NCBI RefSeq assembly: GCF_001509485.1
Contig: NZ_LLZI01000101.1
Location: forward strand, 23,249-87,248
DNA: 64,000 nucleotides
Direction of reading: 5' to 3'
Source: Streptomyces sp. NRRL F-4489
GTDB lineage: Bacteria; Actinomycetota; Actinomycetes; Streptomycetales; Streptomycetaceae
In this document: positions 37,466-44,163 of the stretch, piece by piece
Numbering within the stretch: position 1 is the stretch's first letter
How the letters are laid out: every line of letters starts with the position of its first letter
Translations under genes and position numbers: made by a program
Notes under the pieces: model-generated
The model's database searches: none
Told to the model about the DNA's origin: nothing
What the model saw: only the letters and a program-made list of their open reading frames with translations

Positions 37466-37527
37466 CCGGTAACGGCGGACGGGCGGGTCGCCCCCTGGGG
37501 GACGGCCCGCCCGTCCGGCATTACCGG
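37466..37527. terminator. Bidirectional terminator between hemQ and the TAP-like hydrolase
   Basis: CCGGTAA (37466-37472) pairs with TTACCGG (37521-37527), and inside it GGACGGGCGGG pairs with CCCGCCCGTCC. This long stem sits between two convergent genes, six bases past the hemQ stop. Confidence 0.85.
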
Positions 37528-37536
37528 AAGGGGCGG

Positions 37537-39255
37537 CTACTTCCCCTTCATCCCCTTCACCGGCTGCACCAGCGCCTGCCGGGCCCGCTGCGGCGACTGC
37601 CCCGGTACGGGCTCGGCGCGCGGTGCGCAGTACACCCGGTGCCCGGGCACCTTCCCGTGCAGCAGATACGCCTCGACGTACTTGTTCACACAGGCGTTGT
37701 CGCCGAGCGCGATGCCGTGCGTGCCCGCGCCGCGCTCGGTGACCAGGGACGAGCCGGCCAGCCGCCGCTGGAGCTCCAGCGCCCCCGGGTACGGGGTGGC
37801 CGCGTCCCGCTCGGCGGCCAGCAGCAGCACCGGCGGCAGCGCGCCGGGCTCGGTGCGGACGTCCAGCGGACCGCGCTGCCCGTGCAGCGCGTCGTCCAGG
37901 TCGGTGGCGGCGGCGCGCCGGGAGGCGTCCGCCAGCTCACCGGCGGCCGGTGAGCCGCCGGGGGCGCGGTGGGCGGTGTGCCGGACCGCGTCGGCGAGGT
38001 CGTGCGCCGCCAGCTCCCGGCGGTCCGGCCAGAACGCGCACGGCAGGTTCATCCACACGTTGTCCCAGGTCTCGAACGGCGCGGTGCGGGCCAGCGCGGT
38101 GTTGTCCCGGTCCCAGGTCCGCCAACTGCGCGGCCAGGCCGCGTCGTTGCACTCCACGGCGGTGTAGACGGCGTTGGCGTTCTCCTCGGCCCGGCCGTCG
38201 CCGCCGGGCATCGCCTGGGCGATCAGCGGCCGGGCGTCGCCGCGGCTGAACTTCGCCAGCGCCTCGGCGCGCATCGGCCAGAACGCGTCGTTGTAGCCGG
38301 TCTTCAGGAACGCCGACTGGAGCTGGCCGGGCCCGATCCGCCCGTTGACCGGCTTGCGGCGCACCCGCTCCAGCGCGCCGTCGTACGCCCGCTGCACGGC
38401 CTGCTCGGTGGTGCCCAGGTGGTAGGTGGCGTGGTGCTTGGCGACCCAGCGCAGCCAGTCGTGCCAGCGGCGTTCGAAGGCGGTGCTCTGGTCGAGGTTG
38501 TTGCGGTACCAGATCTGCCTCGGCTCGGGGTTGACCACGCTGTCGAAGATCATCCGGCGGACGTGGCCGGGGAACAGCGTCGCGTACACCGCGCCGAAGT
38601 ACGTCCCGTAGGACGCGCCCATGAACGTCAGCTTCTTCTCGCCGAGCGCGGCCCGCAGCATGTCCAGATCGCGGGCGTTGTTGACCGAGTTGTAGAATGG
38701 CAGGTCGGCGCCGGCCCGCTGGGCGCAGCCGCGCGCGTACGCCCGGGCCTCGGCCACCTTCTGCCGCTTGAAGGCTTCGCTGGGGTGGCGCGGGCTGTCG
38801 GTGGGCGCCTGGGCGAACTCCTTGGGGTCCTGGCAGGACAGCGGCGCGCTGCGGCCCACGCCCCGGGGCGCGTAGCCGACGAAGTCGTAGGCGCGGGCGG
38901 CGCGGTGCCAGGTCGGCAGCGTCCCGTAGAGCGGGAACTGCATGCTGGAGGCGCCGGGGCCGCCGGGGTTGAAGACCAGCGCGCCCTGCCGCTCGCGGGG
39001 CGCGGTGGCCCGGGCCCGGCTCACCGTCAGCTTGATCTTCTTGCCGTTGGGGCGCGCGTAGTCGAGCGGCACGGTCAGGGTGCCGCACTCGACGCTGGGC
39101 GGGAGGTGCTCCACGGCCGCGCACCGGCCGAAGGTGAGGGGGTGGACGGGGGCGGGCGGCGCCGCCGGGTCGCGGACGGCACCGCCGGCCGGTGCGGAGG
39201 CCAGGCCGGACAGGACCAGCGACCCGAGGGCGCCGTACAACGCAAGTGCTCTCAC
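37537..39255 (-). CDS. Secreted alpha/beta-hydrolase, tripeptidyl aminopeptidase (TAP)-like
   Basis: A 572-residue exported hydrolase of the TAP/SlpD-SlpE type, expected to release peptides from protein N-termini outside the cell. The signal peptide covers about residues 1-27 (LALYGALGSLVLSGLASAPAGG). The core has VPLDYARPNGKKIKLTVSRARA, the oxyanion region VFNPGGPGASS, the nucleophile elbow FMGASYGTYFG, and in the C-terminal TAP-like domain CAFWPDRRELA, LLAAERDAATPYPGALELQ with the catalytic Asp and ERGAGTHGIALGDNACV with the His. GTG 39255 is chosen because a signal peptide starts there and GAAGGGACGG lies upstream; the frame continues to 39342 without support. Confidence 0.9.
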   Translation of the reverse strand: MRALALYGALGSLVLSGLASAPAGGAVRDPAAPPAPVHPLTFGRCAAVEHLPPSVECGTLTVPLDYARPNGKKIKLTVSRARATAPRERQGALVFNPGGPGASSMQFPLYGTLPTWHRAARAYDFVGYAPRGVGRSAPLSCQDPKEFAQAPTDSPRHPSEAFKRQKVAEARAYARGCAQRAGADLPFYNSVNNARDLDMLRAALGEKKLTFMGASYGTYFGAVYATLFPGHVRRMIFDSVVNPEPRQIWYRNNLDQSTAFERRWHDWLRWVAKHHATYHLGTTEQAVQRAYDGALERVRRKPVNGRIGPGQLQSAFLKTGYNDAFWPMRAEALAKFSRGDARPLIAQAMPGGDGRAEENANAVYTAVECNDAAWPRSWRTWDRDNTALARTAPFETWDNVWMNLPCAFWPDRRELAAHDLADAVRHTAHRAPGGSPAAGELADASRRAAATDLDDALHGQRGPLDVRTEPGALPPVLLLAAERDAATPYPGALELQRRLAGSSLVTERGAGTHGIALGDNACVNKYVEAYLLHGKVPGHRVYCAPRAEPVPGQSPQRARQALVQPVKGMKGK

Positions 39256-39399
39256 GAGCCGTCCCTTCGTATGGTGCGTGGTGCGCGGTGCGCCGGCTCC
39301 CGTTCGGGGCGCGCTGCACTGGGCCGCACGGTGGGCATACAAAAGGGATAGTTGGGCCGATTGGTGGCGAAGTAAAGCACCGGACGGCGGTGTCGGGCG

Positions 39400-40185
39400 C
39401 TATGCCCCGGAAGAGTGGAGCGCCGCCCGCAAACCCGGATCGGCCAGCGCCTCGGGCCCGTGCAGCGCCAGCCCCGCCAGCCCGGCCGGCGCCGGCTCCG
39501 GTCTCTCCGGCCCGCCGGACCGCCCGTCCCGCAGCAGCGCCCGGCCGGCCTCGGTGGCCCAGCCGGTGTACGGGTGGGCCTCGGCGCGAGCGACGGCCCA
39601 GGTGCCGAGGGTCAGCACCAGGGGGAGCGCGAACCACGCCAGCACCACCCGGTTGTCCGCCCCCGGCGGCGCCATCCAGTACGTCGCGCCGGCGGCCAGC
39701 AGCACCACCAGGGCGGCGACCCGCACCTGGCGGACCGCCGCGCCGATGCCCGTACGGGTCGCGGCGGGCAGCGCGAGCCCGGCGCGCACCAGCCGGTCGG
39801 CCAGCCCGCGGACCGCGTCGGCGGTGGCCAGGGCGTGCCGTACGGCCGGTATGCGGCGCTGCCCGCCGGGGCCTATCGCGGTGAGCGTGGCGCGCTCGAC
39901 CGGGTCGTGGCCGACCGGGTCGACGACGGTGGCCCAGCCGGTGTGGGCGAGGTGCAGCCGGCGCTGATGGGCCATCAGGACCAGGACGACATCGGCGAGC
40001 CGGTGCGGGCCGCCGGAGAGGTACGCCGTCTCGTACAGCGTCAGCCCGCCGGGCACCGGCCCGGACTCCGGCGGGGCGTCCGGCGCGCGGTGCGCGGCCA
40101 GGCCCGCGGCGAGCGCCCGGCGGCAGACCCGGACGCAGGAGACCACCGCCGCGACCCAGGCGAGAAGAAGGAAGAGGAGCCACAT
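39400..40185 (-). CDS. TIGR04222-like membrane protein of the DUF692 locus
   Basis: A 261-residue membrane protein. Helix 1 is at the very N-terminus (LLFLLLAWVAAVVSCV, residues 3-18), and two more helices lie near 155-200 (VAALVVLLAAGATYWM and VVLAWFALPLVLTLGTWAVA). Between them is a cytosolic region with GGLTLYETAYLSGGPHRLADVVLVLMAHQRRLHLA, the pattern I associate with the TIGR04222 domain of actinobacteria. Many members end in a Gly/Cys-rich low-complexity tail; this one ends plainly in LHSSGA, and its only cysteines are Cys17 and Cys21 (VSCVRVC). It follows the DUF692 gene and its partner on the same strand, 129 bp after the partner's stop. Function unknown. Confidence 0.75.
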   Translation of the reverse strand: MWLLFLLLAWVAAVVSCVRVCRRALAAGLAAHRAPDAPPESGPVPGGLTLYETAYLSGGPHRLADVVLVLMAHQRRLHLAHTGWATVVDPVGHDPVERATLTAIGPGGQRRIPAVRHALATADAVRGLADRLVRAGLALPAATRTGIGAAVRQVRVAALVVLLAAGATYWMAPPGADNRVVLAWFALPLVLTLGTWAVARAEAHPYTGWATEAGRALLRDGRSGGPERPEPAPAGLAGLALHGPEALADPGLRAALHSSGA

Positions 40186-40267
40186 GGCGCAGGTTCTACG
40201 GGACGCGGGGGCCGGCCGCTATTAGGTATCTCACGATGCGGATGGTGGGGGCGTGTGCTGCGGTAAC

Positions 40268-40292
40268 GGGGGTGGTGGGGTGGGGGTTGGGG
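40268..40292 (+). other. Potential G-quadruplex between two genes of the DUF692 locus
   Basis: Four G-tracts of 5, 4, 5 and 4 bases (40268-40272, 40277-40280, 40282-40286, 40289-40292) are separated by loops of 4, 1 and 2 bases. The G-rich strand is the template strand for the minus-strand genes on either side, so the transcript here is C-rich. The short loops favour a stable fold in principle. Confidence 0.5.
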
Positions 40293-40314
40293 CGAGTGCT
40301 TGCGCCGCGGGCTA

Positions 40315-40875
40315 CTACGGGCTCACGCGGTGCTGCCGGAGGAGTCGGAGGGGCCGGAGGGGGCGCGCCCGGTGGAGTGCGGCGCGGGCCAGGCGGGCGG
40401 CGGCGCGTCCGGAGGGCGGGCGCGGGCCGGAGCGGTCGCGCCACCAGCGGGCCAGCTCCCGCCGGGCCGCCCGGTCCACCGGGCGCTTCCGGGCCAGCAG
40501 GAACGCCGCGAAGTCCAGGGCGTCCTGGCGGTAGCCGCCGCGCATCGGGCGGTGCCGGGCGTACTCGAGGAAGGCCGTCCGGTAGTCCGCGCCGAGCAGG
40601 TCCGGCAGCTCCGGCGCCACCTTGGCGACCACCCCGGCCCGTTTGGCGGCCAGCGCCCGGCTCTGCACCCGCAGCCGGGCCCGGTCGAACCCCTCCGGCA
40701 CCGGCGTCCCGGCGACCAGCGCGGACAGCAGCGCGGTCTGGGCGAGGGCCAGCCGGTGCCGGGCCGGGTCGGTAGCGGTTCCGGTCCCGGCCCCGGTTCC
40801 TGGTTCCCCGGCCGCCGTCCCCGGGCCTGTGGCCCCCGCCGCCTCCCCGGCCGCCGTCTCAGACTGCCTCGACAT
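40315..40875 (-). CDS. Small cytosolic partner protein of the DUF692 enzyme
   Basis: A 186-residue protein that I cannot assign to a named family. After an Ala/Gly/Thr-rich start (about 40 residues) it is helical, with [68 protein letters not shown] and a strongly basic C-terminus ([18 protein letters not shown]). It has no signal peptide or membrane segment. The ATG at 40875, preceded by GGAGGGGG, overlaps the end of the DUF692 gene by 17 bases, so the two are translationally coupled and probably make a complex. MNIO enzymes usually work with a small partner that delivers the substrate; this gene occupies that position (inference from context only). Confidence 0.7.
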   Translation of the reverse strand: MSRQSETAAGEAAGATGPGTAAGEPGTGAGTGTATDPARHRLALAQTALLSALVAGTPVPEGFDRARLRVQSRALAAKRAGVVAKVAPELPDLLGADYRTAFLEYARHRPMRGGYRQDALDFAAFLLARKRPVDRAARRELARWWRDRSGPRPPSGRAAARLARAALHRARPLRPLRLLRQHRVSP

Positions 40876-41701
40876 GCCGGGCCCCCTCCACCACACCGCG
40901 GATCGCGTCGAGTTCGGCGGCCAGCGCGCCGCCGGCCGGGAAGTCGTCGTCGCGTTCCAGCAGTACGCCGGGCGGTTCCGTCCGGGCGCACAGCTCCGCC
41001 AGGACGTCCAGCACCGGCCGGGTCACCGGGTGGGCGTGGCTGTCGTGCCAGACCCCGTCCCGTTCGACGCCGCCCGCGACATGGACGTACGCCAGCGCCT
41101 CCAGCGGCAGCGCGTCCAGCGCCTCGGCCGGGTTCTCGCCGCGGTTGACGTGGTTGGTGTGGAGGTTGGCGACGTCGATCAGCAGCCCGACGCCGGTCCG
41201 CGCCACCAGCTCCGCCAGGAACTGACCCTCCGTCAACTCCTCGTCCGGCCAGGAGAACAGCGCGGCGATGTTCTCCAGCGCCAGCGGCACCGGCAGCGCG
41301 TCCTGGGCGATCCGCACGTTCTCGCACAGGACGTCCAGCGCGTCGCGGGTGCGGGGCACCGGGAGCAGGTGCCCGGCCTCCAGCACCGGGGACGCGGTGA
41401 GCGGGCCCCCGGCCCGTACGAACGCGATGTGCTCGGTGACCAGCGGCGCGTCCAGTGCGGTGGCCCGCTCGGCGAGCGCGGCCAGCCGCCCGGGGTCGGG
41501 GCGGTCCGCGCCGCCGAGGCCGAGCGAGACCCCGTGCGGGACCACCGTCGTCCCGCGCGTCCGCAACTCCCGCAGCGCATCGGGCAGATGGCCCGGGCAG
41601 ACGTTCTCGGCCACCACCTCCACCCAGTCGATGCCGGGCAGGGCGGCGATCTCCGCGGCGATCTCCGGCCGCCAGCCGATTCCGGTCCCCAGGCGCCGCA
41701 C
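40859..41701 (-). CDS. DUF692 family enzyme (multinuclear non-heme iron oxidase, MNIO)
   Basis: A 280-residue TIM-barrel enzyme of the DUF692 family. Members such as MbnB bind two or three irons and modify Cys-containing or C-terminal residues of peptides. Visible family features are [31 protein letters not shown] near the N-terminus, [11 protein letters not shown] with the first His, [14 protein letters not shown] with Glu-His, [23 protein letters not shown] with Glu-Asn, [17 protein letters not shown] with Asp and His ligands, [23 protein letters not shown] and [10 protein letters not shown]. All expected metal ligands appear present. GTG 41701 follows AGGGGGAGCC, which decides the start. 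No obvious Cys-rich precursor peptide is encoded next to it on the same strand. Confidence 0.9.
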   Translation of the reverse strand: MRRLGTGIGWRPEIAAEIAALPGIDWVEVVAENVCPGHLPDALRELRTRGTTVVPHGVSLGLGGADRPDPGRLAALAERATALDAPLVTEHIAFVRAGGPLTASPVLEAGHLLPVPRTRDALDVLCENVRIAQDALPVPLALENIAALFSWPDEELTEGQFLAELVARTGVGLLIDVANLHTNHVNRGENPAEALDALPLEALAYVHVAGGVERDGVWHDSHAHPVTRPVLDVLAELCARTEPPGVLLERDDDFPAGGALAAELDAIRGVVEGARHVEAV

Positions 41702-41885
41702 GGCTCCCCCTCTCGCTCCCGTGGTCGGGATACTGCTTGCCGCGCGGACGCCGGGTAATCGCCCAACGGCGCGGTTCAGAGCTCGATTTGAGCTTCGGTT
41801 GCCGGATCGTCCGGTCGTGGTGCGGGCGGGGGCCGGCGGGTGATGCGGGGCGGTTCGCCGCGGTCCCGTCGCGCCGGGCCGGGCG

Positions 41886-42581
41886 TCAGCGGGCGGCCTC
41901 CAGCCCCACCGCCGCGCCCAGCGCGACCAGCACCCCGCCGGTCGCCTGGTCCAGCCGCCGCCGGACCCCCGGGCGCTGGAGCACCGCCCGGGCCCGGTGC
42001 ACCGCGAGCGTGATACCGCCCAGCCACAGCACGCCCAGCGCCGCGTGCACCGCCACCAGCAGCAGTGTGGTGCCGACCACCGGGGCGCCGTGCGGGATGA
42101 ACTGCGGCAGGAGGGAGAGGTAGACCACACCGACCTTGGGGTTGAGGACGTTGGTCAGCAGCCCGGTGCGGAACGCCCGCCCCGGACCGACCGGGACGGC
42201 GGCGGACCCGGCCGGTGCCTCCCCGCCGGCCGGACCGGCCGGCGCGGCCCCGGCGGCCCCCCGCTCCACCGTGCCCTCCCCGGCCCGCTGCCGCCGGGCG
42301 GCCCGCAGCGCCTGCACGCCGAGCCAGACCAGATACAGCGCCCCGGCCACCCGCAGCGCGTCGTACGCGGCCCGCGAGGCGGCCAGCATCGCCGTCAGCC
42401 CGGCCGCCCCGGCCAGCCCCCAGACGAAGCACCCGGTGGCGATGCCCAGCGCACTGCACAGCGCGGCCCGCCGCCCGGAGCCGAGCGCGGTCCGCAGCAC
42501 CACGGCGAAGTCGGGGCCGGGCGAGATCGTCAGCAGCGCGGCCACCACGGTGAAGCCGATGAGCGAGGTCAGCATGGCCAC
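41886..42581 (-). CDS. LysE/RhtB family exporter
   Basis: A 231-residue membrane exporter of the LysE/RhtB family with about six transmembrane helices, which usually exports amino acids or related metabolites. The N-terminal signature [44 protein letters not shown] is diagnostic (SPGPD). [23 protein letters not shown] lies in the middle. The loop between helices 3 and 4 is expanded by an Ala/Gly/Pro-rich stretch of about 40 residues. GTG 42581 and ATG 42575 are both possible starts. The gene begins three bases after the stop of the HxlR regulator, so the two are co-transcribed. Substrate unknown. Confidence 0.88.
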   Translation of the reverse strand: MAMLTSLIGFTVVAALLTISPGPDFAVVLRTALGSGRRAALCSALGIATGCFVWGLAGAAGLTAMLAASRAAYDALRVAGALYLVWLGVQALRAARRQRAGEGTVERGAAGAAPAGPAGGEAPAGSAAVPVGPGRAFRTGLLTNVLNPKVGVVYLSLLPQFIPHGAPVVGTTLLLVAVHAALGVLWLGGITLAVHRARAVLQRPGVRRRLDQATGGVLVALGAAVGLEAAR

Positions 42582-42584
42582 ACG

Positions 42585-43001
42585 CTACGACCCGCCGCGC
42601 ACACGGCCCCCGGCGGGTGCGGTGCCCTGCTCGTGGGCGTCGATCAGCTCGTCCCAGTGGTCCCGCGTCCACGCGCACGCCGCGTCCAGCGGCCCCAGCA
42701 GACCCCGGCCGAGCGGCGTCAGCGCGTACGCGACCCGGCGCTCCGCCCCGCCGTACTCCTCCCGCGCGACGAACCCGGCCCGCTCCAGCCCGCGCAGGGA
42801 CTGCGTCAGCGACTTGGCCGTGACACCGCGCAGCGGCACCTTCAGTTCCGAGAACCGGCGCGGGCCGCCCTCCAGGCACCGCAGGACCATCCCGGCCCAC
42901 TTGTCGCCCACTCGGAACGGCGCCAGCGGGGACGGGCAGACGGGGTCGAACAGCTCGGGGTCCAGCGGCGCCCGTTCGGCCAACGGCTTCGTCATGTCCA
43001 C
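42585..43001 (-). CDS. HxlR-family transcriptional regulator
   Basis: A 138-residue winged-helix regulator of the HxlR type. The typical opening CPSPLAPFRVGDKWAGMVLRCLEGGPRRFSELKVPLRGVTAKSLTQSLRGLERAGFVAREEYGG is complete. The first Cys (VCPSP) is in the position used as redox or electrophile sensor in several relatives, although the usual C..PV..TLD start is altered here. GTG 43001 and ATG 42995 are alternative starts; neither has a clear ribosome binding site. It is divergent from an NmrA-like gene across 53 bp that hold an inverted repeat, and is co-directional with the LysE exporter. Likely it senses a stress compound and controls both sides (inference). Confidence 0.88.
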   Translation of the reverse strand: MDMTKPLAERAPLDPELFDPVCPSPLAPFRVGDKWAGMVLRCLEGGPRRFSELKVPLRGVTAKSLTQSLRGLERAGFVAREEYGGAERRVAYALTPLGRGLLGPLDAACAWTRDHWDELIDAHEQGTAPAGGRVRGGS

Positions 43002-43012
43002 ACCGTAAGGCC

Positions 43013-43030
43013 GGTATCCGATCGGTAACC
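43013..43030. promoter_or_regulatory. Inverted repeat, candidate HxlR operator
   Basis: GGTATCCGA and TCGGTAACC (43013-43030) are inverted with 7 of 9 matches and no spacer. The site lies in the 53-bp divergent region between the HxlR gene and the NmrA-like gene, where it could control both promoters. Confidence 0.6.
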
Positions 43031-43054
43031 AGCCATCGGCCTACGCTCCCGGGC

Positions 43055-43663
43055 ATGGCAGCACATCACAGCGGAATCGCCGTGTTCGGAGCGGGCGGCC
43101 GGGTGGGCCGGGCGGCCGTGGCGGAGGCCCGGCGGCGGGGCCGCGCGGTCACCGCGGCCGGACGGGCCGACGGGGACGTGACGGACCCCGGGGCCGTGGC
43201 GCGGCTCGCCGCCGGCCACGACGCGGCGATCGTCTCCGTCCACGCGCCGGGCGCACCCCCCGGCGACTTCTTCCCCGCCGTCGCCCGCGCCCTCGCGGAG
43301 GGCGGCCTCCCGGCCGCGGGCGTGAAACGGCTGGTGGCGGTCGGCCTGGCGTCCGTCCTCCCCACCGCGTCGGGCGACTTGCTCATGGACACCCCCGGAT
43401 ACCCCCAGGAATGGCGGGAGTTCTACCTCGGCCACGGCGCCGGCAACGAGGCACTGCGGGCGGCCGCCCCGCACACGCTGGACTGGCTGGTCCTCAGCCC
43501 GGCCGGCGACTTCGACCACGAGGGCCAGCCGTCGGGCCGCTACGCGTTCGCCCCGGCCGCCGCCGGCAGCCGGATCACCCCGGGCGACTTCGCCCGCGCC
43601 CTGCTGGACGAGGCCGAGGCCCCGACCCTGCACCGTACGCCCGCGGGGGTGGCGGCCGGATGA
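43055..43663 (+). CDS. NAD(P)-binding NmrA-like oxidoreductase
   Basis: A 202-residue Rossmann-fold protein. It starts with IAVFGAGGRVGRAAVAEARRRG (GxGGxxG dinucleotide site, residues 8-29), and has AIVSVHAPGAPPGDFFPAVARALAEGG, LVAVGLASVLP and LDWLVLSPAGDF, as in NmrA-like and atypical short-chain dehydrogenase proteins. It probably acts as an NAD(P)H-dependent reductase or redox sensor; the substrate is unknown. It is divergent from the HxlR regulator, a pairing often seen in Streptomyces, and its stop overlaps the start of the next gene by four bases (ATGA). Confidence 0.82.
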   Translation: MAAHHSGIAVFGAGGRVGRAAVAEARRRGRAVTAAGRADGDVTDPGAVARLAAGHDAAIVSVHAPGAPPGDFFPAVARALAEGGLPAAGVKRLVAVGLASVLPTASGDLLMDTPGYPQEWREFYLGHGAGNEALRAAAPHTLDWLVLSPAGDFDHEGQPSGRYAFAPAAAGSRITPGDFARALLDEAEAPTLHRTPAGVAAG

Positions 43664-44103
43664 CGCGCGCGGTCCACGACAGCCCGACTCCCTGGGTCGC
43701 CGCCCACATCCGCCGCTTCGAGGAGACCGGCGGCCGCCCCCGCCCCGGGATGAACGACCTCCTGCTGACCACCCGGGGCCGCCGGTCCGGCCTGCCGCGC
43801 CGCACGGCTCTGGCATACGTCCGGGCCGGGGACGCGTACGTCCTGACCGCCTCCAACGCGGGCGCGGACCGCCATCCGGCCTGGTACCTGAACCTGCTCG
43901 CCACCCCCGACGTCACCCTCCAGGTCGGTCCGGCCGCCTTCCCGGCCACGGCCCGGCCGGCCACCGCGGCCGAGGCGGCCCGCCTCCGGCCGCTCGTCAT
44001 CGCCGCGATGCCCTCGTACGCGGCCTACCGCACCACGACGACCCGGGACATCCCCCTCGTCCTGGCCACCCCGGCGGCGCAGACGGACTCCCTCCCGACC
44101 TGA
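43660..44103 (+). CDS. Deazaflavin (F420)-dependent nitroreductase-family protein
   Basis: A 147-residue protein of the Ddn/F420H2-dependent reductase family. Diagnostic parts are WVAAHIRRFEETGGRPRPGMNDLLLTTRGRRSGLPRRTALAYVRAGDAYVLTASNAGADRHPAWYLNLLATPDVTLQVG, with the RRSG and HPAWYLNL motifs that contact the F420 phosphate and ring in the family. It probably reduces a quinone, nitro or other electrophilic compound with F420H2 at the membrane or in the cytosol. It is translationally coupled to the NmrA-like gene. Together with the HxlR regulator and the LysE exporter it suggests a small detoxification unit (inference). Confidence 0.85.
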   Translation: MTRAVHDSPTPWVAAHIRRFEETGGRPRPGMNDLLLTTRGRRSGLPRRTALAYVRAGDAYVLTASNAGADRHPAWYLNLLATPDVTLQVGPAAFPATARPATAAEAARLRPLVIAAMPSYAAYRTTTTRDIPLVLATPAAQTDSLPT

Positions 44104-44107
44104 CCTA

Positions 44108-44163
44108 CCTGAATCCTGCATCCTGCATCCTGCATTGTGAACCCTGAATCCTGAATCCTGAAT
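44108..44163. repeat. Eight tandem heptamers (CCTGAAT/CCTGCAT)
   Basis: The 56 bases read as 7-bp units: CCTGAAT, CCTGCAT three times, a degenerate TGTGAAC, then CCTGAAT three times. The block fills the gap between the F420-type reductase gene (ends 44103) and the stop codon of the convergent nuclease-fold gene (44163). It is AT-rich compared with its surroundings and looks like recent slippage. Confidence 0.95.

Noticed and set aside
40253..40534. Plus-strand Cys/Gly-rich frame (MCCGNGGGGVGVG) as an MNIO precursor gene
   Set aside because: No ribosome binding site, opposite strand to the enzyme, and the frame continues antisense into the partner gene. The composition follows from the G-run. 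Kept only as part of a finding.
41776..43056. Long minus-strand frame spanning the LysE and HxlR genes
   Set aside because: Out of frame with both recognisable proteins and of low complexity.
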